Source: Methanobacteriota archaeon (GTDB lineage Archaea; Thermoplasmatota; Poseidoniia; Poseidoniales; Poseidoniaceae). From it: DNA of 13,405 nucleotides. The stretch lies in contig JABGWN010000143.1 in NCBI GenBank assembly GCA_018645535.1, forward strand, positions 1 through 13,405. Reading direction: 5' to 3'. Positions 7,201 through 13,405 of this stretch are shown piece by piece. The notes under the pieces are model-generated. The model saw only the letters and a list, made by a program, of their open reading frames with translations. It was not told where the DNA came from and did not search any database. The translations under genes were made by a program, and so were the position numbers. Within the stretch, counting starts at the first letter, position 1, and every line of letters begins with the position of its first letter.

Positions 7201-10200
7201 TTGGAATGGTAACGGCTATGCTATAGGCGCTCAACATTTGAGAACCTGGGCTGAAGTTCGAATTCAACAATCGAGTTCAGCTGGCGGACTTGATTTCGGG
7301 TGGGTTCCTTTCGATCCATGTCCAGATGCTGCAGAACTTGATATTCGAAATGTCACCTATTCTCCCGTTAATTTTGATCGTGATGGAAGTGACGGCGATA
7401 TCACAATTACAGGAGATATCGGATTCCTTGACAATCAAACGGCCGTTGAAGAACTTCTAGTGAAGGGCTATCTTGTTCCTCTCGTTGACGCTTTTGCAGG
7501 TGCTAGTGGATTGAATACTCCTGAACGCCTCATCAATGTCACAATGACTGATGCAAGCGGTTCGTTTACTCTGCAAGGTCTTCCAACTGAAATTATTCCT
7601 CCTGGCTTTGGAGCGATTATGCTTGAAGTGGAACAGAAAGGGTACGTATCTGCGCAGACAATTCTTACTCCAAACTCGACAGTTACTGGTCCAAGTAACT
7701 CATGGTGGATGAACGTCACAGATGATGCTACGCTTAATCACACATCTCCAAATGCCATCAATTCACCAATTGTTGGTGCTGGAGCAACCACGACAATTGA
7801 AGGATTCATTGGTTATGAGCAAATACCATTCTCAGATGCTTCACAAGTGGTAAACTCGACAGTATGGTTGTCGTATACTTCCTCTGTTAATGGTTCTCAA
7901 AATCTGACCACCACTGTCAGTCCATCTGGTACTTGGACCTTTGAAATTACTCTTGACGAACTCGAGACAAAGACAAACATAAGCGCAATATTGGGTTACG
8001 AAGGTTGGGTTCAATCAGCTACAGGCCTGACTGCTCCAACATATCATCTACGTCCAGTGATGCAATCAATTACGCTCGATATACGAGATGCTCCGAACTT
8101 GACTGCTACGCTTGAAGGTCCTGAGACAAACTCCAGTCTTCTTCTTCTGGATGACAATATTTGGGTTAATGGAACTGCTTTGACAATCGGTGCTTCTCCT
8201 GTCGGTATGAACGGAAATCTCTCCTTCTCCATGCGTGAGAATAACAGCGGTGGAGAATGGATCGAAATCTTCAACCAATCTGTAAATGGGGCGTTCAACA
8301 TACAATTCTTCCTCAATTCTACTGACGTTAACGTTGCAGCAGGACTCCTAGAAACACGATTGCGCTTTTACCCTGATCTCTACGAATCTACAGATGATGC
8401 AAATCTAAGCGGAGTTGAGCAGTACTCTCTTGTCGGTATATTGAACTTTGAGATTATTGCAACTCCACAATTGCGTGGTGAGCCTACAAATGTTCTCGTT
8501 CAAATCTCAGATCACATGGGTGTCGAAGTTGGACTTGCTGTTCCGGGAGATTACTCGTTCTACTTTAACGGAACATGGGTCAACACAACCAGTAATCCTG
8601 ATTCGTCTCTCTTAACGCTCTCTTGGCCTCTTGATTCAACCTTAAAGCCAAATGATTACGTCCTTGACGTTGAATACAACGGTTCTGAATTGTATCAATC
8701 AGGGATGGATAATGGTTCAATTCGAGTTCAAGCAGAACTTGGTTGGAATGTAAGTGTCTTACAAGATTGGACTCACCTTGGTAACACAACATATGTTGTC
8801 GGTGATCTCTTTGATGGTTTATACACGAACGAAAGGGTACTTGGTAACGATACTGTCATTTCTATGACAATGCTTGATTCGGAAGGGTTCCCAATCGATC
8901 TTGCAAATGGTATGCTCGATAATGCCACTGGCACATTCAATCTCACAGTTGTAATGCCGACCATCCTTCCATCAAACGGATATGAGGTTGTTATTGACTT
9001 CAACTTTGAAGCAATGGCGCCTCCGGGCGGTGCATATTACCGTGTGGTAGATACGTCTACGCCACCGAATCCACCTGTCTTGCCGTCAGTTACTGTAGGT
9101 ATTGAATCCGAATTTTTAGTTGAAGAGGAACTTTCCGTCATGGAATACATTTCAGGCAATCCAGTCGTGTTCAATACGAGCGTCTTTGATGTAGCAGACA
9201 ATTCCAACATCTCGGGTGTTACAATTGATTACATCTGGGATTATGGGAACACCAACGTCTCCTTAGGGACTGCAGTAACGGACGTGGATGGTAATGCCAC
9301 CTTCACATGGAGTTCATCCAATGTTGCCCCAGGTCAATACACTCTTCAGATGTTGGTTGCAGATGATTTAACGGATCCGTTAGCAGTCGGAAATAGCCGC
9401 AGAATTGGAAATAGTACACTTGTCAACGTGACAGTACAAGTCCCAACTGACATTCGTATTGACGTCTTGCCATCGACCATAACTGCAGGTGTTGACTTCA
9501 ATTTACAGGGACAAGTCCTTGATGATGATGATCCATTGCGAGCTCTCATTTCCGGTGTGCGTCTTGATGTGTACTGGGACTCAAACCCAGAAGAACTTCT
9601 TCGAAGTGGGGTGCCAACTCTTTCAAACGGTAGTTTCAATTTGACTGTTCCAACCGATGTGTCAAACAATGGAACTGTCCGTGGCCCGCGAACACTCGTT
9701 ATCGAGGTTGTTGAAGACTCATCATTGTACTATCTTGCATCTGAAATTTCGAGTCCTGTGTTTGTGTTCGGAGTTACCCAATTAGAAGGCCTCCAGCCAG
9801 GCAATCCAGTCTTAGTGAACAGAGGAGAGACAGTTAACCTCAGTGCAACTTTAGTTGAATCGAGTTTCAATTTCAGGCCTATTGCTGATTCTAATGTTAC
9901 AACACTTTTCCATGAGACATGGCTCCCGACAGTGACTACAGATGGTTCTGGTACGGCAAACACCTCGTTTAGTGTTCCAAACAGCCATCCGCTTGGTCTT
10001 ATTATTGTCAGTTACTTCTACAACGGAAGTACTGATTTGTTATCAACACAAGCAAATCTTTCGAGTGTAACAGTACGATCACTTACTTTCCTTGTCGTTG
10101 ACCAAATCACTGATAATCCTGTGGCGGGGTCAAGTTTCAATGTCTCTGGACGTGTGGTTTCAGACAATGGAACTGGATTGATGAACCGTGATGGTTCTCG

Positions 10201-13150
10201 TCTAACTGCGAATGTTCTTTTCACAATTGATGACCAACCTGTTGGCTTTTCTGTGAGCAATGGCTCGGTACAAGATGGTGGATGGTGGAATGCCACTCTC
10301 ACACTAACGCCTGGATTTGAGGCTGGAACACACCTGCTTGAAGCATCAATTGTTCCAACAGTGAACTTCTATGTAGGTTCGAAAAACAATACATCATTCG
10401 ATAGCCGAGGATATTCAATTATTACGTTCTTAGAACCATCACTCGATGCTCTTGGACAACCAACGTTGAACGACCGAACTGAGCGTGGAACACTGCTTGA
10501 TGTCAGAATTCTTCTTGAAGATAATACTGGAAGTGCGATAGGTGGTCAACAGATTACGTTCATTCTACCTGCGACAGATCAAACTGATGAAGTGTCAGTC
10601 ACTGTAACAACAGCAACGAATGGAACTGCAAATGGGTCGCTCCTTGTACCGTTCAATGCAACCGTTGGATTTTCGAATGTACACGCTCAATATCTTGGAA
10701 TTTCTGGAACCACTGGATTACTCGGATTCAATGCTTCGACACAATACGTAACTCTGGCACAAACCAATATGACGATTCTAGAACATACAGAACAACTGAC
10801 TGCGGGAGAAATCTTGTATGTCAATGGGACATTACTCGATGACCTAGGATTGCCACTGTATGTTGATGGTGTGGAATCTGTAGCAATTGTCCGTATGCTT
10901 GTGGATGGTGTTCCTGTTGCAAGCGTCCAATCCGATGCATTTACTGGTGCATTCTCGATTGTCTACACAGTACCTGAATCAACTCCATCTGGTGGACACA
11001 TGGTCGAAGTTCAATTTACAGGCGGACGCGATTGGGTTGACCCAATTGGTATCGGTGATGCTGTTGACCCAGAATTCTACATGGCAAGCAGCGATATGAT
11101 TAATTTCAATGTAAGCGTACCAACTCAAATTCTTTTAATCACAGCGACAGGTTCTGTGGATCGTGAAGATACAATGACAATCCAAGGAAGACTCCTTGAT
11201 ATTGTTGACAACCCACTACTCGATCAAAGTATTGATATTTACCTCGGTGGAGTTTGGATGACCAATGTTTCTACTGATGAAACTGGTTTGTTTACTGCGG
11301 TCATTCCAGTTCCTGCTGATGCAACGCTCGGCCCAGTTGTTCTCGAAACACAATTCAATGGAACCTCGTTCTTCCTCCCAAGTGATTCAAACGGAACATG
11401 GACGATTTACAGCAAGATTCTGGTTGACGTTTCAATTCCAAGCCCGCTTGCAGTTACTGATACAGTGACCATTACAGGAACTGTGCTTGATAATCAACTT
11501 CAGCCGATTGCAGGTCATGTTGTCGAACTGAAGGTTGACGGATTTGTCCTAAGCCAAGTTACAACTGGTGCTGATGGTACGTTCTCATATGATTGGACTG
11601 TTCAAGACTTCTTTGACTTCGGTGATAATTTGCTTGAAGCAGATGTTATCGCTCAGGGATACTACAGAGAAGGTTCTGCGAACCAATCTTTCTTCCTTTC
11701 TCATCGCTCTGCAGTAACAATAGAGTTTGTAGATGGAGTTGACGCAACACGTGGTGACTTCTGGTCGATATCAGGACGCTTATTCGATATCGATACCGTT
11801 GACCAAGACGGTATTGCAAATCAAAATGTGCTTGTTTACCTCGATGGTGTCTTGATGACAACTGTTACTACAGACTCTGAAGGGGAATATTCTGCAACAG
11901 TTCTTGCTGGAATGGATCTAAGCCGAGGAAGCGGTCACTCAATTGAAGTCATCTTTGAAGGAACGCAAGAGCATCTTAGTGCATCTTCGAATGGTTCAGT
12001 CACTGTGTGGGCAGATATTCTCATCACAATTGATGGAACTTCAACTGGAACCTCTGTTCGTTCAGACATTGCCAATCCAATCAGACTAACTGGAAGTGTT
12101 TCTGAAATAGGTGGGATTGGAGAAGTCTTTGAAAATATTGTAATCTACATTGGTAACGGTTCAAACTGCATCAATGGTTTCGAAGAAGCATTCTGCTTCA
12201 GTGGAGTTCAGGATGAATGGAGCGTTGGTAATTTCACACTCACTGCAACAACTCCAACTTCATTACTCCCTGGACCTCAATACATCAGTCTTGATGTTCC
12301 ACGAGATACCGCCCTTTACATCAACGGAGCCTCCCGTGCCCACCCATTGTATGTTAAGGTCAATGCCGATATAACTCCGTCAATCGATACGATTGTTGAG
12401 AATGAAGATGAAAAGGTGGATGGTAGCGTATCGATTATTGCAGTTGATACCTCGGAAGGATTGGCAGGTATTGCTGTTGAATTCTATCTCAATGCTCAAG
12501 ACGGATCCCGATTGGGAACTATGACTTCGCTCACAGATTCGGATGGTGTCGCAACCTTTGAATTCAATAATGATCCTCCATTTGGTGATACTGACACATT
12601 TGGAGAACTCAGTCTTGATATTGATATTACTGACCCGCGTCTCTCTGAACAGACTCTTACCAATTTCAACTTCACCAGGTCTCAAGGCTTCTCTCCTGAA
12701 TACAAGTATGAAGAAGAAGCTGCAGGCATTAGCGCCTGGACATACGTTGTTCTCTTGTTCTTGGCAGCAGCCGTAGCAACAGGTACTGTGATGTATCGAA
12801 GAAGAAAGCAAACAGAATTGATGTCAGAAATGGCAGAAGTCTTCGAATATACTGCAGAACTTCTCGCTGCTGGTGACTCGATACGAGAAGCGATTTTCAA
12901 CTGTTATCAGAACTTGTGTAGTTCCCTCCAAACCAGAGGACTCTTGCGTCGAGATTTCGAAACAGTTCGTGAATTCGAAGTGGCTATTCGTCAGGCGACC
13001 CCTGGACTTAGCGAGGAATCATTACAAGCCTTGGACAATATGTTCGAAATGGCTCGATATGGTCGAGAAGAACTTGGTGCCCAACATCAACAATCGGCAC
13101 AAGGTGCTCTTGACAGAATGATCTCTGAACTGAGTTACAAGAATGGTTGA
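4202..13150 (+). CDS. Giant membrane-anchored transglutaminase-like surface protein (TSP3 - TGase - Ig-like repeats - TM - DUF4129)
   Basis: A 2982-residue protein, intact in one frame. The N-terminus has an Arg-rich segment (19-23), a hydrophobic signal core (about 28-43) and a plausible cleavage site after VSA at residue 52. Acidic thrombospondin-type-3 calcium loops run from about 55 to 720. A transglutaminase/protease-fold domain follows, with GTCSEFA (Cys972), HLRTWAEV (His1012) and GWVPFDPCP (Asp1038). About 16 Ig-like or transthyretin-like repeats span roughly 1068-2835 and are rich in N-x-S/T sequons. One transmembrane helix (2846-2865) is followed by RRRK and a cytoplasmic DUF4129-like helical domain containing T-x-x-E (2921-2924) and ARYG (2951-2954). 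It would act outside the cell, crosslinking or cleaving proteins, while tied to a cytoplasmic domain. The ATG at 4202 has no strong ribosome site. The protein is far larger than usual for transglutaminase-DUF4129 proteins. Enzymatic activity and substrate are inferred. Confidence 0.88.
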   Translation: MNDADPLSKNAPSYVGIDRSRRRNVAQSLFLVVLMICSTFAAIDFVSVDVSAASDQDGDGLTYGLEYLINTAATDWDSDNDGLPDGWEWKYGLDPLSSTGGDGAVGDPDGDGMSNLQEYSYLQPTNWDNSATPGVLDNGVWWNGTIPVNDWNEEDAMQFNQPKCGDAGSDGQGNVILCDEDPVGNICANNFDDDKDGQIDGSDSDNDGDADCSSDDDDGDGIADEDPTGWDTDGDGMPDGWEAANNLNATSASNADGPNGDPDNDGLINLMEYVNPAWTTNCGGVPCFRPGPDGVPTETVSPCDPVQGIGPGACATLTAEVDGITSTNPQDSDTDNDGLNDSYEALTLLTDPTSSDTDSDGIPDGIEVNGAYGNPPQASDPRNNNTDDDAFDDGEEDANGNGIVDAGETDPTRREDSGDEDNDGIQNWEENLSCTEWNIADTDFGGINDGDERNVSHGTDPCDSLVDFSTSFVSYTSGSNQLQVTDGSGFNPNGGIGFYNVSGTFASFGYLSVVNNVMQGVSVGPTGTPTSVDNRNGSFCHTAANSDGTIGTTRTYCDDDYTDSDGDGLANWQELLGTFGWFSNPTLVDTDGDGVNDYDEVFDNTDPTEPCFNLLDQDGDGINSYFENTTGCNLAFIGITNGSTDIWVTDYLSVDTDNGGVDDRTEYFDSTNPQNDPSDDLLPDDYDNDGIPDAVENATGSDWRNPDTDGGGMLDGAECPQQFWFFNCVGAPFNLFDPTDDMPQNDVIFWANNTTGSVEEDLTKYWRKYTNDIPTGNSFTHDNSVHPASEVVPPFTNLTHMASTTFANDTITWQITYNFPVGEGALPLPASTTNVSFWADSAVILTRTNDTHRYEVSGGFVEEIIVQQPEYYFDWDVLASNSIAGQGFPYEIELPAYYTDTTDARSVVMNITNGVITDSSAVNAYDKALALETFLREGNSSTEFKLNFDGSGLVDGEDLSTFLLEVANEGTCSEFATTFVTMARVIGLPARLVSGFKGGDWNGNGYAIGAQHLRTWAEVRIQQSSSAGGLDFGWVPFDPCPDAAELDIRNVTYSPVNFDRDGSDGDITITGDIGFLDNQTAVEELLVKGYLVPLVDAFAGASGLNTPERLINVTMTDASGSFTLQGLPTEIIPPGFGAIMLEVEQKGYVSAQTILTPNSTVTGPSNSWWMNVTDDATLNHTSPNAINSPIVGAGATTTIEGFIGYEQIPFSDASQVVNSTVWLSYTSSVNGSQNLTTTVSPSGTWTFEITLDELETKTNISAILGYEGWVQSATGLTAPTYHLRPVMQSITLDIRDAPNLTATLEGPETNSSLLLLDDNIWVNGTALTIGASPVGMNGNLSFSMRENNSGGEWIEIFNQSVNGAFNIQFFLNSTDVNVAAGLLETRLRFYPDLYESTDDANLSGVEQYSLVGILNFEIIATPQLRGEPTNVLVQISDHMGVEVGLAVPGDYSFYFNGTWVNTTSNPDSSLLTLSWPLDSTLKPNDYVLDVEYNGSELYQSGMDNGSIRVQAELGWNVSVLQDWTHLGNTTYVVGDLFDGLYTNERVLGNDTVISMTMLDSEGFPIDLANGMLDNATGTFNLTVVMPTILPSNGYEVVIDFNFEAMAPPGGAYYRVVDTSTPPNPPVLPSVTVGIESEFLVEEELSVMEYISGNPVVFNTSVFDVADNSNISGVTIDYIWDYGNTNVSLGTAVTDVDGNATFTWSSSNVAPGQYTLQMLVADDLTDPLAVGNSRRIGNSTLVNVTVQVPTDIRIDVLPSTITAGVDFNLQGQVLDDDDPLRALISGVRLDVYWDSNPEELLRSGVPTLSNGSFNLTVPTDVSNNGTVRGPRTLVIEVVEDSSLYYLASEISSPVFVFGVTQLEGLQPGNPVLVNRGETVNLSATLVESSFNFRPIADSNVTTLFHETWLPTVTTDGSGTANTSFSVPNSHPLGLIIVSYFYNGSTDLLSTQANLSSVTVRSLTFLVVDQITDNPVAGSSFNVSGRVVSDNGTGLMNRDGSRLTANVLFTIDDQPVGFSVSNGSVQDGGWWNATLTLTPGFEAGTHLLEASIVPTVNFYVGSKNNTSFDSRGYSIITFLEPSLDALGQPTLNDRTERGTLLDVRILLEDNTGSAIGGQQITFILPATDQTDEVSVTVTTATNGTANGSLLVPFNATVGFSNVHAQYLGISGTTGLLGFNASTQYVTLAQTNMTILEHTEQLTAGEILYVNGTLLDDLGLPLYVDGVESVAIVRMLVDGVPVASVQSDAFTGAFSIVYTVPESTPSGGHMVEVQFTGGRDWVDPIGIGDAVDPEFYMASSDMINFNVSVPTQILLITATGSVDREDTMTIQGRLLDIVDNPLLDQSIDIYLGGVWMTNVSTDETGLFTAVIPVPADATLGPVVLETQFNGTSFFLPSDSNGTWTIYSKILVDVSIPSPLAVTDTVTITGTVLDNQLQPIAGHVVELKVDGFVLSQVTTGADGTFSYDWTVQDFFDFGDNLLEADVIAQGYYREGSANQSFFLSHRSAVTIEFVDGVDATRGDFWSISGRLFDIDTVDQDGIANQNVLVYLDGVLMTTVTTDSEGEYSATVLAGMDLSRGSGHSIEVIFEGTQEHLSASSNGSVTVWADILITIDGTSTGTSVRSDIANPIRLTGSVSEIGGIGEVFENIVIYIGNGSNCINGFEEAFCFSGVQDEWSVGNFTLTATTPTSLLPGPQYISLDVPRDTALYINGASRAHPLYVKVNADITPSIDTIVENEDEKVDGSVSIIAVDTSEGLAGIAVEFYLNAQDGSRLGTMTSLTDSDGVATFEFNNDPPFGDTDTFGELSLDIDITDPRLSEQTLTNFNFTRSQGFSPEYKYEEEAAGISAWTYVVLLFLAAAVATGTVMYRRRKQTELMSEMAEVFEYTAELLAAGDSIREAIFNCYQNLCSSLQTRGLLRRDFETVREFEVAIRQATPGLSEESLQALDNMFEMARYGREELGAQHQQSAQGALDRMISELSYKNG
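4364..6361 (+). repeat. Thrombospondin type 3 calcium-binding repeat array within the giant protein
   Basis: Canonical DxDxDG loops start at residues 55, 77, 107, 203, 216, 231, 261, 333, 356, 419, 563, 589, 616 and 685. Many continue with a (L/I/M)xDGxE or NxxEY half, as in DSDNDGLPDGWEWKYGLDP (77-95), the usual TSP3 pattern seen in bacterial and archaeal surface proteins. Three further loops are DTDxGG (441, 655, 707), with Gly in place of the third Asp. A non-repeat insert of about 90 residues at roughly 465-560 interrupts the array. The family binds many Ca2+ ions and forms a stiff extended stalk; this fits an extracellular position next to the signal peptide. Confidence 0.9.
6959..7324 (+). 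other. Transglutaminase-like catalytic domain within the giant protein
   Basis: Residues about 920-1041. A helical lead (YDKALALETFLREG) precedes the nucleophile motif GTCSEFATTFVTMARVIGLP (970-989; Cys972), then ARLVSGFKGG, HLRTWAEVRI (His1012) and GWVPFDPCP (Asp1038). The order and spacing of Cys, His and Asp match the transglutaminase-like cysteine protease fold (Transglut_core family), which may crosslink, transamidate or hydrolyse. The His motif has the two extra residues Leu-Arg compared with the common H-A-W-x-E form. All three catalytic positions are kept, so I expect an active enzyme. Confidence 0.9.
7403..12706 (+). repeat. About 16 tandem Ig-like/transthyretin-like beta domains within the giant protein
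   Basis: Divergent units begin near residues 1068, 1198, 1320, 1431, 1531, 1655, 1766, 1878, 1979, 2098, 2204, 2324, 2421, 2520, 2627 and 2738, roughly 100-120 residues apart. The shared pattern is a first strand ending in G-x-(L/V)-x-D (MTIQGRLLDIVDNPL, VTITGTVLDNQLQPI, WSISGRLFDID), then V-x-(I/V)-Y-L-x-G, then a T-D-x-x-G-x-(F/Y) turn (VSTDETGLF, TTDSEGEY), then a long beta strand. This resembles carboxypeptidase-regulatory-like or bacterial Ig-like folds. Later units keep the pattern best and early ones are more diverged. The segment probably serves as a long stalk between enzyme and membrane. Confidence 0.8.
12737..13147 (+). other. C-terminal transmembrane helix and cytoplasmic DUF4129-like domain of the giant protein
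   Basis: The helix WTYVVLLFLAAAVATGTVMY (2846-2865) is followed at once by RRRK, which places the remaining ~115 residues in the cytoplasm. They are helical and follow the DUF4129 pattern: an IREAIFNCYQNLCSSLQTRG helix (2894-2913), a basic RR, the T-V-R-E-F stretch (2921-2925), and a closing LDNMFEMARYGREELG (2944-2959). DUF4129 is a known C-terminal partner domain of membrane transglutaminases, so its presence here independently supports the enzyme call. Confidence 0.8.
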
Positions 13151-13151
13151 A

Positions 13152-13405
13152 TCACCAGCGAAGGTGAAGTCTTCCGTTAACGAAGTGAACTCGCAATGTT
13201 TCAGCTTGCTCACCGTTAAGGGGTAGGACTCGCTCAAAAGGAGCCTTTCCATCTTGTTGAATACTGATCTTAACATGGGTTTCTGAACCGACTTCCTTGA
13301 TTTGAACTTCTAGTTCTTCAGGTGTAACTCCAAGAAGAGGTACTGTGAGTCCATCAGGATTACTCATACCATGCAATTCTTGTAATACCCACTCTAATCG
13401 TTGAC
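13152..13405 (-). CDS. Hsp20/alpha-crystallin-like domain protein, C-terminal fragment (start beyond the right edge)
   Basis: The minus-strand frame is open from the window's right edge to TGA at 13154-13152, giving 83 residues and no clear start. A TTG at 13376 or ATG at 13367 would start inside the domain, so I treat the gene as partial. The segment VPLLGVTPEELEVQI resembles the LPGv-pE-l-V strand of alpha-crystallin domains, and FERVLPLNG ... LRVHFVNGRLHLRW resembles their R-F-x-LP ... A-x-x-x-NG-L-x-x stretch. No IxI tail follows; the protein ends right after the last strand, as in the Hsp20-like domain at the C-terminus of some ArsA-type ATPases. It is therefore either a small chaperone or the tail of a larger protein such as ArsA. 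It converges with the giant gene, the two stop codons being one base apart. Confidence 0.55.
   Translation of the reverse strand, partial: QRLEWVLQELHGMSNPDGLTVPLLGVTPEELEVQIKEVGSETHVKISIQQDGKAPFERVLPLNGEQAETLRVHFVNGRLHLRW

Noticed and set aside
12380..12811. A 143-codon leftward open frame opposite the end of the giant gene
   Set aside because: It is antisense to well-conserved Ig-like, membrane and DUF4129-like coding sequence and has no coherent domain pattern.

Overview
The window looks like a stretch of an archaeal chromosome, most plausibly a marine member of the Thermoplasmatota such as Marine Group II/Poseidoniales. The support is an archaeal-type class II tRNA-Leu, very long secreted surface proteins anchored by one C-terminal membrane segment, many N-glycosylation sequons, and moderate GC (about mid-40s by eye). 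The phylum is inferred from general character; no marker gene here proves it.

Left part (1-1145): the 5' end of a lipoyl synthase gene (lipA) runs leftward off the window behind a near-perfect Shine-Dalgarno sequence. Facing away from it is a short-chain dehydrogenase whose active site (Asp, Tyr, Lys, plus an Arg in the cofactor loop) matches pteridine/dihydropterin reductases of the PTR1/FolM type. A perfect 7-bp hairpin directly follows that gene, then a tRNA-Leu(UAA) with an encoded CCA end.

Centre and right (1239-13150): two same-strand surface-protein genes 53 bases apart fill most of the window. The first encodes a 969-residue signal-peptide protein made of beta-sandwich domains, partly NEW3/CARDB-like, with one C-terminal membrane helix and an acidic tail. 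The second encodes a 2982-residue giant. In order it has a signal peptide, about 14 thrombospondin-type-3 calcium loops, a transglutaminase-like domain with a complete Cys/His/Asp triad, about 16 Ig-like repeats of roughly 100-120 residues, one transmembrane helix and a cytoplasmic DUF4129-like domain. I read the pair as a cell-surface system, with the giant as a stalked extracellular transglutaminase/protease-fold enzyme tied to a cytoplasmic domain.

Right edge (13152-13405): a leftward gene enters from outside the window and ends one base from the stop of the giant gene. Its visible C-terminus resembles an Hsp20/alpha-crystallin-like domain.

I saw no CRISPR array, insertion sequence, phage gene, rRNA or attachment site. 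No gap between genes exceeds about 120 bases.
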